Assembly: GCF_900129465.1 (NCBI RefSeq)
Contig: NZ_FSRA01000002.1
Coordinates: 2,604,001 to 2,668,000 of the forward strand
From: Chitinophaga niabensis
Lineage (GTDB): Bacteria; Bacteroidota; Bacteroidia; Chitinophagales; Chitinophagaceae
Direction of reading: 5' to 3'
Length of the DNA stretch: 64,000 nt
The translations under genes were made by a program, and so were the position numbers. Each line of letters opens with the position of its first letter. Position 1 is the stretch's first letter. The notes beneath the pieces are model-generated. The model did not search any database, had not been told where the DNA came from, and saw only the letters and a program-made list of their open reading frames with translations. This document shows positions 34,025 through 42,995 of the stretch, one piece after another.

Positions 34025-34462
34025 TTATGATGCATATGCCTGCTGTAATCCCTTCACATCTATCTTATTCATCGTAAGCATGGCATCCACTACTTTTTTC
34101 GATTTAACGGGATCTTTATCTCCCATCAGTTTCCCAAGGATAGAAGGGATGATCTGCCATGACAGGCCAAACTTATCTTTCAGCCATCCGCATCTTCCTT
34201 CCGAGCCGCCGTCTGCTGTTAATTTATTCCAGTAGTAATCCACTTCCTCCTGTGTTTCTACATTCACATAAAAAGAAACGGCCTCATTGAACTTGAAATG
34301 CGGCCCGCCGTTCAATGCCATGAATTGCTGCCCTTCTAACTCAAAGGTGGCAGACATGGGATTAATGTTACTGATCTTCGCATTTGTAAAAACGGTAGAA
34401 TAGAAATTAATGGCTTCTTCCAGGTTGTTATCAAACCATAAGAATGGGGTGATCTTTTGCAT
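34025..34462 (-). CDS. PhnB-like VOC-fold protein
   Basis: A 145-residue protein of the PhnB/3-demethylubiquinone-methyltransferase-like branch of the VOC fold. Its start (ITPFLWFDNNLEEAINFYSTVF) and middle (FMALNGGPHFKFNEAVSFYVNVETQEEVDYYW) are typical, and GRCGWLKDKFGLSWQIIPSIL follows near 95-115. The family has no settled activity. The ATG at 34462 is chosen because the upstream frame to 34603 gives no domain. A longer homologue with the same core lies at 42329-42835. Confidence 0.85.
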   Translation of the reverse strand: MQKITPFLWFDNNLEEAINFYSTVFTNAKISNINPMSATFELEGQQFMALNGGPHFKFNEAVSFYVNVETQEEVDYYWNKLTADGGSEGRCGWLKDKFGLSWQIIPSILGKLMGDKDPVKSKKVVDAMLTMNKIDVKGLQQAYAS

Positions 34463-34705
34463 TGTTGCTGTTTTAGGATACAAAACTACTGGCAGAAAAC
34501 AAATTACAGTGGTGGTAAACGCGACATTAATGAGGTGGTTCACGACAATCGAAGAAAACCCCGGAGGCAGGCCCGGGTTTCCGCAACACATATACTGTGC
34601 CAATGTTAATCAGCTGTAAAACAGTGCTTTAGGTGTAGAGAAGAATCTACAGGCCTAAGGCTGTAAAATGTAATAAATTGCCTGCCTTTAGCTGCCCATT
34701 AAGTT

Positions 34706-36265
34706 ATGATTCTAATAGTAGATGACCGTCCCGAAAATATTTATTCCCTACAAAAGCTGCTGGAGTTAAACCGCTATAAGGTTGATACCGCTTCTTCGGG
34801 GGAAGAAGCTTTACGGAAGATCTTAAAGAATACCTACTTTCTGATCATCCTCGATGTGCAAATGCCTGGCATGGATGGATTTGAAGTAGCAGAAGCGATC
34901 ACAGGATATAGTAAATCGAAAGATATCCCTATCATCTTCCTTTCCGCCGTTAACGTGGAAAAGAAATTCATTGAAAGGGGGTATCTCACCGGTGGTTTGG
35001 ATTATGTCACCAAACCCTTCGATCCGGACATCCTCTTATTAAAGGTGGGTACTTTCTACCGGTTGCATCAGCAGGCCCGGGAATTAAATGAGATGCAAAA
35101 AGTATTGCAGGATGAGATCACCGAACGAAAGAACGCCCAGGAGGCACTCGTGCAGAGCCTGGAGGAGTTACGTTCTGTACTCGAGTCTATTCCGCAGATT
35201 GCATTCACCCTGAATGAACATGGCCAGATCGAGTATGTGAATCAGTACTGGTATCGTTTTTCACCGGATAGATCACAGTTCCCGGATAATGACCATACGG
35301 TGATCCACAGTGTGGCTAAAGCTGTGGAAGATGGTCAGCCACAGGCTGTGGAAGTACTGCTCAAATCACTGGATACACAGGAATACAGGCATCATTCCCT
35401 TACTTTAACACCGGTACGCAAACAGGGCCAGGTAGTGAAGTGGGTAGGGATGTTCACAGATATCCATGAACAGAAGAAAACTACCCAGTTACTGGAAGAA
35501 CGCGTGCATGAACGTACCAAAGCCTTGCAGGAAGCGAATAAAGAACTGGCGAACAGTAACCACGAGCTTCAGCAGTTTGCCTATGTAGCTTCGCATGACC
35601 TTAAAGAACCACTCCGCAAGATCCAGGTGTTCAGTAATATGATCAGCAGCAAGTTCGGGCACGAACAGCCGGAAGCGAACGGGTACCTGAACAGGGTAGT
35701 GCATTCTGCTGCAAGGATGAACAAACTGATCACAGACCTGCTGGACTATTCCAAATTAGCGATAACAGATGTTTTTCAACCTGCCAACTTCAATACCATT
35801 ATCCTGGAGATCATGGATGATATGGAATTACTGATACAGGAAAAACAAGCAGTGATCAATGTAGGGGAGATACCTGTAATAGATGCCATCGCGGCACAGA
35901 TCCGCCAGGTTTTTCAGAACATCCTCAGCAATGCACTCAAATTCTCCCGGGAAGGAGTACCACCAGATATCCGTATCACTGCAGATATTGTACGGGATCT
36001 GGCACCGGATAGCATAACAGATCAAAATGGTGCTTATTGCCGCATTGCAGTACAGGATAATGGAATTGGATTCAATGAATCTTATCTCCATAAAATATTC
36101 GTGATCTTCCAACGCCTGCATGGCAGGGCTGAATACGAGGGTACAGGTATAGGTCTGGCCATTGTGAAGAAGATCATTGATACACACAGCGGATTGATCA
36201 CTGCCAGCAGCGAAGAAGGAAAAGGCAGCACTTTTTACATTTTACTACCCTTAAAACAATCATAA
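34706..36265 (+). CDS. Receiver-PAS histidine kinase
   Basis: A 519-residue soluble signalling protein. An N-terminal receiver (about 1-118: LIVDDRPEN, LIILDVQMPGMDGFE, TKPFD) leads through a coiled region to a PAS domain (about 150-265: SIPQIAFTLNEHGQIEYVNQYW). A second coiled coil leads to a HisKA dimerisation domain with the phospho-His in VASHDLKEPLRKI (about 293-306). The ATPase domain shows QVFQNILSNALKFSREG, DNGIGFNESYLHKIF and GTGIGLAIVKKI. There is no membrane segment, so it is cytoplasmic. It is the first gene of a cassette with a membrane hybrid kinase, CheR and a CheY-like protein; such receiver-first kinases often take input from another kinase. Confidence 0.92.
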   Translation: MILIVDDRPENIYSLQKLLELNRYKVDTASSGEEALRKILKNTYFLIILDVQMPGMDGFEVAEAITGYSKSKDIPIIFLSAVNVEKKFIERGYLTGGLDYVTKPFDPDILLLKVGTFYRLHQQARELNEMQKVLQDEITERKNAQEALVQSLEELRSVLESIPQIAFTLNEHGQIEYVNQYWYRFSPDRSQFPDNDHTVIHSVAKAVEDGQPQAVEVLLKSLDTQEYRHHSLTLTPVRKQGQVVKWVGMFTDIHEQKKTTQLLEERVHERTKALQEANKELANSNHELQQFAYVASHDLKEPLRKIQVFSNMISSKFGHEQPEANGYLNRVVHSAARMNKLITDLLDYSKLAITDVFQPANFNTIILEIMDDMELLIQEKQAVINVGEIPVIDAIAAQIRQVFQNILSNALKFSREGVPPDIRITADIVRDLAPDSITDQNGAYCRIAVQDNGIGFNESYLHKIFVIFQRLHGRAEYEGTGIGLAIVKKIIDTHSGLITASSEEGKGSTFYILLPLKQS

Positions 36266-36278
36266 TTTGTACAGGAAA

Positions 36279-39200
36279 ATGAAATCAACTTTCCAGCGGA
36301 ACCTGTTAATAGGTTTCGGGTTTTCATTAGTGTTGCTCATTTTTACCTCGGTTGCCTCTTATGTGAGTATACAGAACCTGGTCTTCAGCGCAGATATGGT
36401 AGATCATACCAACCAGGTATTACATGAGCTGGAAGCATCTATTTCAGGTATGAAAGATGCAGAAACCGCTCAACGCGGATTCCTGATCACAGGAAATGCT
36501 GATTTCCTGGAACCATACAAAGGTGCTGAGGATTCCATTAAAGCACATATCAATAACTTTCGGGACCTGACCACAGATAACCCGGCACAGCAGGAGGATG
36601 CTAAACGCCTGCAGGAAGCATCCACAAACCGGATGAAGATATTGAAGATCAATATCGATAAAAGTAAAAGCGGCCAGGAAGTAACATTGGCCGACATGGA
36701 AAGGGGGAAGCAGTACATGGACCAGGCGCGTGACCTGGTGAGCGCAATGAAGGACCGCGAACAAAAACTGTTACTCTCCCGTACAGAAAGGCTGAACGAT
36801 TTTGCCGCCACTACTCCTACATTCATTATTATCGCCGCTTTACTGGCCATACTGATCACGGTGGTTTCATTCCTGAAAGTAAGCGCAGATTTCAGGCGCC
36901 GCCTGGAAATGCAACTGGAGCTGGAAGGGAAGGATGCTGATATCAGCAGGCGGATCAGGATCATCCAGGAGGTAGCTGCCAGGGTATCTGACGGGGATTA
37001 TGAAATTCGTGTGGCAGATGAAGGAAAGGACGGATTAGGCATCCTGTCTGTTGCACTGAATAAAATGGCCGGCTCACTGAAATTTTCATTTGACCAGCTG
37101 AAAGATAAAGAATGGCTGCAAACAGGTATTGCCACACTGAACGACCGGATGCTGGGTGAATATGATATGCGCGTACTGGCCGGCCAGATCGTAGATCATA
37201 TCACGGCCTATACGGAAAGCCATATAGCAGGATTTTATATAGCAGAGAATCAAGATACCCTTCGTTTTATAAAAGGTTTTGGTTTTGATGGAGAAGGAAA
37301 TGAATATATCCCTTATGGAAAAGGCCTGGCAGGGCAGGCTGCGGAAAGCAAACGCATCCTGCATCTGAAAGAAGTAAAGGAAGACCTGCTGTTATTACAC
37401 CATGCCTCCGGTACCATAAAACCGGCTAACATCATTGCCGTACCAATGTTCCATGAACGTATAGTGGTAGGGGTGATAGAACTGGCTGCGGCACAACCTT
37501 ATCCGCAGCGGGTGCTGGAATTCCTCGAAGCGGCATCTCACACGATCGGTACGGTTATATTCGGAGTAGAAGGCCGTAAACGTTTACAGGAACTGCTGGA
37601 AGAAACCCAGTCACAGGCGGAAGAATTACAGGCACAGCATAACGAACTGGAAAATATCAACAGCGAACTGGAAGCACAGGCAGAGAAATTGCAGGCTTCG
37701 GAAGAAGAACTGCGTGTGCAACAGGAAGAACTGGTACAGGCTAATGAAGAACTGGAAGAACGTAACCAGCTGATCTTTGAACGGAACAGGGATATCCAGC
37801 AGAAAGTTTCTGAACTGGCGCTCAGCTCTAAATATAAATCAGAGTTCCTGGCCAATATGAGCCACGAATTACGGACCCCGCTGAATTCTATCCTCCTCTT
37901 GTCGCGCCTGATGGGAGAGAACAACAAACAGAACCTCACGGAAGAACAGCTGGAATACGCCGAAGTGATCCAGAATTCCGGGAAAGGCCTGCTCTCTCTT
38001 ATCGACGAAATATTAGACCTCTCCCGCATTGAAGCCGGTAAAATGGACCTCAGCTTCTCTGAAGTGAACCTTCGGGAAGTGGCGCAGGAAATGAATGCGC
38101 TGTTTGCACCTGTTGCCAAAGAAAAAGGACTGGCTTTTGAGGTGCATACGGATACAAGGATGCCTGCCATGATTGAAACAGACCGGCAAAGGCTTGAACA
38201 GATCATACGCAACCTGCTTTCCAATGCATTGAAATTTACAGCAGAGGGAATGGTTTCGCTGAATATCGCACAGGATGATGATCCCGGTATGGTGGTATTT
38301 ACAGTAAAAGATACCGGCATCGGCATTTCAAAAGATAAACAGGATGTGATCTTTGAGGCCTTCCAGCAGGAAGATGGCTCTACCCGCAGGAAATTTGGGG
38401 GTACGGGATTGGGGCTTTCCATTAGCAAAGAACTGGTGAAATTGTTAGGTGGCAGCATCCGGGTGAGGAGCGAACAGGGAACGGGCAGTGAATTTGAAGT
38501 ACGCATACCTGTTACACCTGCAGCATATACTAACGCCATCACGGAAACAATACTGCAACCTGCAAGAGAGCAACGGTTTGTAAGTGCCGTGATCCCGGAA
38601 CATGTGCTGGACGATCGTAAGGATGTAAACCCCGGCGATCCGGTGATCCTTATCATTGAAGACGACAGGACCTTTGCGCAATACCTGCTCGATTTCACCC
38701 GTCAGAAAGGATATAAAGGCATTGTAACTGTAAGAGGAGATGAGGCCCTGCCACTTACATTGCAATACCAGCCCAAGGGCATTCTGCTGGATATCCAGCT
38801 GCCGGTGAAAGATGGCTGGGAAATAATAGAAGAACTGAAAAATAACAGCGCTACCCGCCATATTCCGGTACATATAATGTCTTCTTACGAAGGCCGGTTT
38901 AAAAGCCTTTCTAAAGGTGCCGTTGATTTTATTGACAAACCGGTATCCTACAGCCGGATGGATGATGTATTCGCAAGGATAGAACATATCCTGAATAACA
39001 ACTCCCGCAAGGTGCTGATCGTGGAAGAAAATGTAAAACATGCCAAAGCACTGGCTTACTACCTGGAAAACTTCTCGGTACATACACAGATCAGGAACAG
39101 TATCACAGATAGCATAGACAGCCTGCAGCAAAAAGAGGTGAACTGCGTGATCCTGGATATGGGAGCTTCCGGAGAACAATCATATGATATGCTGGACGAG

Positions 39201-39812
39201 GTGAAGAAACATCCCGCCCTGGAAAATATTCCCATCATCATCTTCACCGGCAAAAATATTTCCGGCGAAGAAGAGCAGCGCATCAGGCAGTATGCTGATT
39301 CCGTTGTTATTAAGGTGGCTAACTCTTATCAGCGTATTATGGACGAAGTATCGCTGTTCCTGCATCTGATGCAGGCCAAAAAAGAGGGAGAACGCCCGGG
39401 GAATGGTCTTGGTTTATTACAGGATGTATTGAAGAATAAAACAGTGCTGCTGGCGGATGATGATGTAAGGAATATCTTTGCGCTCACGAAAGCGCTGGAA
39501 ACATATCAAATGCGTGTGATCTCTGCTATGGATGGTAAAGAAGCATTGAAGCAACTGAAAAAGAACCCACAGGTAGATATTGTACTGATGGACATGATGA
39601 TGCCTGAGATGGATGGATATGAATCTACCCGCCAGATCAAAGCAGACCCTCAGTTTAAAAAACTGCCGGTAATAGCAGTAACAGCAAAAGCCATGAAAGG
39701 AGACAGGGAGAAATGTATTGCAGCAGGAGCTTCTGATTATATCAGCAAACCGGTGGACATTGATCAGTTATTATCATTATTACGGGTGTGGTTATACGAC
39801 AGCAGCAAATGA
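36279..39812 (+). CDS. CHASE3-HAMP-GAF hybrid histidine kinase with three receivers
   Basis: A membrane hybrid kinase of 1177 residues from the ATG at 36279. In order: helix 1 (about 8-28), CHASE3 sensor (about 35-170), helix 2 (about 180-200), HAMP (about 205-265), GAF (about 285-425), coiled coil rich in EEL repeats (about 430-515), HisKA (FLANMSHELRTPLNSIL), ATPase (IIRNLLSNALKFTAEG, GTGLGLSISKELV), then three receivers. Receiver 1 (IIEDDRTF, GILLDIQLPV) and receiver 3 (LLADDDVRN, VLMDMMMPEMDGYE) look intact. Receiver 2 is less standard (IVEENVKH, VILDMGASG). It lies 13 nt after the kinase at 34706, and its stop overlaps the cheR start. The signal is unknown. Confidence 0.93.
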   Translation: MKSTFQRNLLIGFGFSLVLLIFTSVASYVSIQNLVFSADMVDHTNQVLHELEASISGMKDAETAQRGFLITGNADFLEPYKGAEDSIKAHINNFRDLTTDNPAQQEDAKRLQEASTNRMKILKINIDKSKSGQEVTLADMERGKQYMDQARDLVSAMKDREQKLLLSRTERLNDFAATTPTFIIIAALLAILITVVSFLKVSADFRRRLEMQLELEGKDADISRRIRIIQEVAARVSDGDYEIRVADEGKDGLGILSVALNKMAGSLKFSFDQLKDKEWLQTGIATLNDRMLGEYDMRVLAGQIVDHITAYTESHIAGFYIAENQDTLRFIKGFGFDGEGNEYIPYGKGLAGQAAESKRILHLKEVKEDLLLLHHASGTIKPANIIAVPMFHERIVVGVIELAAAQPYPQRVLEFLEAASHTIGTVIFGVEGRKRLQELLEETQSQAEELQAQHNELENINSELEAQAEKLQASEEELRVQQEELVQANEELEERNQLIFERNRDIQQKVSELALSSKYKSEFLANMSHELRTPLNSILLLSRLMGENNKQNLTEEQLEYAEVIQNSGKGLLSLIDEILDLSRIEAGKMDLSFSEVNLREVAQEMNALFAPVAKEKGLAFEVHTDTRMPAMIETDRQRLEQIIRNLLSNALKFTAEGMVSLNIAQDDDPGMVVFTVKDTGIGISKDKQDVIFEAFQQEDGSTRRKFGGTGLGLSISKELVKLLGGSIRVRSEQGTGSEFEVRIPVTPAAYTNAITETILQPAREQRFVSAVIPEHVLDDRKDVNPGDPVILIIEDDRTFAQYLLDFTRQKGYKGIVTVRGDEALPLTLQYQPKGILLDIQLPVKDGWEIIEELKNNSATRHIPVHIMSSYEGRFKSLSKGAVDFIDKPVSYSRMDDVFARIEHILNNNSRKVLIVEENVKHAKALAYYLENFSVHTQIRNSITDSIDSLQQKEVNCVILDMGASGEQSYDMLDEVKKHPALENIPIIIFTGKNISGEEEQRIRQYADSVVIKVANSYQRIMDEVSLFLHLMQAKKEGERPGNGLGLLQDVLKNKTVLLADDDVRNIFALTKALETYQMRVISAMDGKEALKQLKKNPQVDIVLMDMMMPEMDGYESTRQIKADPQFKKLPVIAVTAKAMKGDREKCIAAGASDYISKPVDIDQLLSLLRVWLYDSSK

Positions 39813-40636
39813 GCGGACCTGAAGAATTGACGGATGATCAGATAGCACTCCTGCTTAAGGATGTGATGGAGGAGTATGGTTATGATTTTAGTGATTATGC
39901 CTTTCCTTCCCTCAGAAGAAGGTTGAACAGGTTATATACCCTGGATAAATTCCCGCACTTTGGAGCGTTTTATCAAAAGTTGATGCAGGACCCTGTTTAC
40001 TTCCGGCATTTTGTAGAGGAGCTGACGGTGAATGTAACGGAGATGTTCCGGGACCCGGTATTCTTTCAGCGCCTGCGCGAAGAGGTACTGCCGGAACTGG
40101 CCCGTCATCCTTTTATCCGTATCTGGCATGCAGGTTGTTCCACAGGGGAGGAGGTCTATTCAATGGCCATCCTGTTAAAGGAAGCCGGTCTGCTCCAGCG
40201 TTCACTGTTATATGCAACAGATATAAATCCAGCCGTACTGGAGGTTTTAAAGAAGGGCATATATCCCCTTCGTTATATGAAGCAATATTCTGAGAACTAT
40301 ATTCAGTCCGGCGGCACACAGGATTTTTCCAGGTACTATACTGCCAAGTATGATTGGGCGAAGCTGGATGAAGGGCTGCAGAAACGGATGGTCATTTCCC
40401 CGCACAACCTGGTGTCTGATAGTTCATTTAATGAATTTCAACTGATCATTTGCAGGAATGTACTCATCTACTTCTCCAAAAAGTTGCAGAATAAAGCGCT
40501 GCAACTGATCGATAATAGTCTTGAGCCTACAGGTTTTATTGCATTAGGCGGAAAAGAAAGCCTCAAGTATTCCACCATTGCCCCACGCTATAAACAGTTG
40601 CCGCACCGGCAAAGGATCTGGCGGAAGATGGCTTAG
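39809..40636 (+). CDS. cheR: CheR-type protein-glutamate methyltransferase
   Basis: A 275-residue SAM-dependent methyltransferase of the CheR family, which methylates glutamates of receptors. The N-terminal helical domain spans about 1-80 and the SAM domain about 85-275. FVEELTVNVTEMFRDPVFF, the AGCSTGEEVYSMAILL glycine loop and FQLIICRNVLIYFSKKLQNKAL are present. It lacks the extra TPR/PAS domains of chemotaxis-linked forms. Its ATG overlaps the hybrid kinase stop (ATGA). No CheB or chemoreceptor is in the window, so the methylated target may be the CHASE3 kinase itself or a receptor elsewhere. Confidence 0.9.
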   Translation: MSGPEELTDDQIALLLKDVMEEYGYDFSDYAFPSLRRRLNRLYTLDKFPHFGAFYQKLMQDPVYFRHFVEELTVNVTEMFRDPVFFQRLREEVLPELARHPFIRIWHAGCSTGEEVYSMAILLKEAGLLQRSLLYATDINPAVLEVLKKGIYPLRYMKQYSENYIQSGGTQDFSRYYTAKYDWAKLDEGLQKRMVISPHNLVSDSSFNEFQLIICRNVLIYFSKKLQNKALQLIDNSLEPTGFIALGGKESLKYSTIAPRYKQLPHRQRIWRKMA

Positions 40637-41016
40637 AAATATTGTGCGAGGATATCCTTTAAAGAATTAATGTCGAATTGCTTAACGATGTAATCGCTGG
40701 CACCCAGTGATCTTGTTTCCGTTATATCCCTGGGGTCAGAAGAAGTGGAATAAATGATCACAGGAATGTCTGAAAGATGTGGGATGTTGCGGATAGCCGC
40801 CAGGCAATCCTTTCCACCCATACGCGGCATGTTGAGATCGAGGAAGATATAATGTGGCATAGGATTTTCCGGAGTGCTTAATAATTGCAGGCCGGCAGCG
40901 CCGTCATTGGCAGTAAGGAAGGATACTTTGTCATTTACATCCTGCAGGGCCAGTTTGAATATCTCCTGGTCATCCAGGTCATCGTCTATGAGCAGACAAG
41001 TGATTTTTTCCGCCAT
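40633..41016 (-). CDS. Single-domain CheY-like response regulator
   Basis: A 127-residue stand-alone receiver: acidic pair in LLIDDDLDDQEIF, phospho-Asp in YIFLDLNMPRMGGKD (about 57-71), switch Ser/Thr in IIYSTSSDPRD and Lys in DYIVKQFDINS. No output domain is present. It is encoded convergently with cheR (4-base overlap of the ends), so it is not on the same transcript. It may nevertheless carry phosphate to or from the kinases of this cassette. Confidence 0.92.
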   Translation of the reverse strand: MAEKITCLLIDDDLDDQEIFKLALQDVNDKVSFLTANDGAAGLQLLSTPENPMPHYIFLDLNMPRMGGKDCLAAIRNIPHLSDIPVIIYSTSSDPRDITETRSLGASDYIVKQFDINSLKDILAQYF

Positions 41017-41040
41017 GGTTGTTTATTGTCTTAAGTAAAA

Positions 41041-41048
41041 CAAATATA
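41041..41048 (-). promoter_or_regulatory. Promoter -7 element of the CheY-like gene
   Basis: TATATTTG on the minus strand matches TAnnTTTG, 24 nt before the start at 41016. No good -33 partner is visible. Confidence 0.4.
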
Positions 41049-41094
41049 ATAATTCCCACGCTGAGATTTGTATATTTAGTAATAATCCCGCGTT

Positions 41095-42246
41095 ATGTAC
41101 TCACGCCAGCTGTTTGTTTGCGGCCTTATTATCTCCTGTATCATCATCCTTTCCCAATGCATCGGAAGAAAGGTGGAAACAGATATCAGGGGGGAACAGT
41201 ATGCAGTAGCTACCAGTTGCGCTACCTGTCACAAAAGCATCTGGGATACTTACCTGGCTTCCGCACACAACAATACCTCCGGCCTTGCTTCAATCTCAAA
41301 TGTTAGCGGAAGTTTTCTTCCGCCGGATAATGTTTTTCATTATAGTAACGGATCAAAGGTAACAATGGAGCAGCGGGATAGCGGATTGTTCCAGGGAACC
41401 TACCGCTTTGATATCACCATTGGCTCCGGCAGAAAAGCACAAACCTATCTTTACTGGAAGGAAGGAAAATATTTCCAGTTGCCGGTTTCTTATTTCGTGC
41501 CGGCCCGGCAATGGGCGAACAGTCCCGGTTTTCCTGCCACACATCCTAAATTCGACAGGTTGATACCCGGCACCTGCTTTGGCTGTCATAGTTCCATGGT
41601 AGCACTGAAGGAAGTGAAGATGGAAAAGCTGCATATAGCAGAAGAATTTGAGCGGAACAAAATGGTGTTTGGAATAGATTGCCAGCGCTGCCATGGCCCC
41701 GCTGCTGAACATGTTCAGTTTCATACGGAACATCCGGAAGAAAAAGATGGCCGGTACATGGTTAGGGTAAGGGCTTTGGGAAATCAGCAGCAATTGGATA
41801 TGTGCGCCATCTGTCATTCAGGATTAAAGACCCCGCAAAAGGCACCGTTTGGTTTTAGACCCGGAGATGCATTATCTGATTACTTCTATCCTGATCTTAG
41901 CCGCCCGGTGAAAGCAACAGAAATGGATGTGCATGGCAACCAGTACCAGTTGCTTTCAGCAAGCGAATGTTTTATAAAAAGCAAAGGGATCATGAATTGT
42001 TCCACCTGCCACGATCCGCATACGAACGAGCGGAGTAATATGCAGGTATTTTCCCGGCGCTGTATGAACTGCCATAGATCTGTAGAACATAAAAATACTG
42101 CTGTTCTTACTGAGAATTGTATTGATTGCCATATGCCAGCCCTTCCTTCCAGCGCTATCACTTTATTAACAAAGGGACAGGCAAGCCCAACACCGGATTC
42201 CGTTCGTACACATTTGATTGCCATCTATACCCGCCTGTCGCAATAA
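41095..42246 (+). CDS. Multihaem cytochrome c family protein (seven CxxCH)
   Basis: A 383-residue exported protein with seven haem-binding motifs in order: CATCH (42-46), CFGCH, CQRCH, CAICH, CSTCH, CMNCH and CIDCH. The first lies just after the signal and the last five are spread over the C-terminal half, as in tetrahaem/octahaem c554-like cytochromes. The signal peptide (LFVCGLIISCIIILSQC) ends in a poor lipobox (LSQC), so lipid anchoring is uncertain. It should carry electrons in the periplasm or at the outer membrane. No oxidase, reductase or haem-lyase gene adjoins it. It stands alone, divergent from the CheY-like gene. Confidence 0.9.
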   Translation: MYSRQLFVCGLIISCIIILSQCIGRKVETDIRGEQYAVATSCATCHKSIWDTYLASAHNNTSGLASISNVSGSFLPPDNVFHYSNGSKVTMEQRDSGLFQGTYRFDITIGSGRKAQTYLYWKEGKYFQLPVSYFVPARQWANSPGFPATHPKFDRLIPGTCFGCHSSMVALKEVKMEKLHIAEEFERNKMVFGIDCQRCHGPAAEHVQFHTEHPEEKDGRYMVRVRALGNQQQLDMCAICHSGLKTPQKAPFGFRPGDALSDYFYPDLSRPVKATEMDVHGNQYQLLSASECFIKSKGIMNCSTCHDPHTNERSNMQVFSRRCMNCHRSVEHKNTAVLTENCIDCHMPALPSSAITLLTKGQASPTPDSVRTHLIAIYTRLSQ

Positions 42247-42294
42247 CCCCTATTAATGTCGCCGTTACACCTCTTCTAAGTTAAATGCCAGGCC

Positions 42295-42302
42295 TATTTT
42301 TG
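42295..42302 (+). promoter_or_regulatory. Promoter -7 element of the PhnB-like gene
   Basis: TATTTTTG matches TAnnTTTG, 26 nt before the ATG at 42329. No -33 partner is evident. Confidence 0.4.
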
Positions 42303-42328
42303 TGATACAACACCAAAAATAGTAAACA

Positions 42329-42835
42329 ATGGAAAAGAGACTTTCAACACAGAAGATCACCTCAAACCTCTGGTTTAACATGCAGGCAGAGGAAGCCGTT
42401 AATTTTTACCTCACTGTATTTAAGGACGGGAAAATTGGCCGGAAAACTTATTATGGTGCTGAAGGAGTAGAATTTCATGGGATCCCTGAAGGCACTGTAA
42501 TGACAATAGAATTTATCATAGCAGGACAGGAGTTCGTGGCACTGAATGGTGGCCCGCACTTCCAGTTCACAGAAGCTATTTCCTTCATCGTTAATTGTAA
42601 GGATCAGAAGGAAGTGGACTATTACTGGGAGAAGCTCAGCGAAGGCGGAGATGAAAAAGCACAGATGTGTGGTTGGCTGAAAGATAAGTTCGGTGTATCC
42701 TGGCAGGTTGTTCCGGAAGGATTGACCGATCTGCTGCAAAGCCCTGATAAAGCTAAAGTAGCCAGTATGAGCAAGGCATTGTTCCAAATGAAGAAACTGG
42801 ATATTGCAGCGCTGGAAAAGGCTTTTGGGAAATAA
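42329..42835 (+). CDS. PhnB-like VOC-fold protein
   Basis: A 168-residue protein with the same VOC/PhnB core as the 34025-34462 product (LWFNMQAEEAVNFYLTVF, VALNGGPHFQFTEAISFIV, KEVDYYWEKLSEGG, MCGWLKDKFGVSWQVVP). It has a longer mid-region (YYGAEGVEFHGIPEG) and a fully formed C-terminal helix. The activity is unknown; related proteins are cytoplasmic dimers. It has its own promoter box and two terminator-like hairpins after it, so it is probably a single-gene transcript. Confidence 0.85.
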   Translation: MEKRLSTQKITSNLWFNMQAEEAVNFYLTVFKDGKIGRKTYYGAEGVEFHGIPEGTVMTIEFIIAGQEFVALNGGPHFQFTEAISFIVNCKDQKEVDYYWEKLSEGGDEKAQMCGWLKDKFGVSWQVVPEGLTDLLQSPDKAKVASMSKALFQMKKLDIAALEKAFGK

Positions 42836-42868
42836 AATAAATGCGGTCTGTAAAGACCGCATTTATTT
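42835..42868 (+). terminator. Terminator of the PhnB-like gene
   Basis: 15-bp perfect arms (AAATAAATGCGGTCT / AGACCGCATTTATTT) with a 4-nt loop, starting at the last base of the gene's stop codon and followed by T residues. Confidence 0.85.
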
Positions 42869-42955
42869 TTAATGTTCACAATGGATCATGAGGGAACGAT
42901 AATATGCCATACTTAGTGCATAATAAAAAACGCCTAATATCCTTATCCCTGGGGC

Positions 42956-42978
42956 AAGCGATCTTGCATCGCTTTTTT
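42956..42978 (+). terminator. Second terminator-like hairpin
   Basis: AAGCGAT (42956-42962) and ATCGCTT (42968-42974) around a 5-nt loop, followed by TTTT. It lies between the first terminator and the convergent ada gene, so it could end a short independent transcript or act as a backup. Confidence 0.5.
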
Positions 42979-42995
42979 CTTTTCAGTGAATTACC

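Noticed and set aside
36267..36281. TTG start at 36267 for the hybrid kinase.
   Set aside because: The ATG at 36279 lies 12 nt downstream, before the first membrane helix, and is the more likely start.
37538..38698. A 386-codon serine-rich open frame on the minus strand.
   Set aside because: It is antisense to the hybrid kinase, whose domains are complete; the Ser/Cys-rich translation is typical of a shadow frame.
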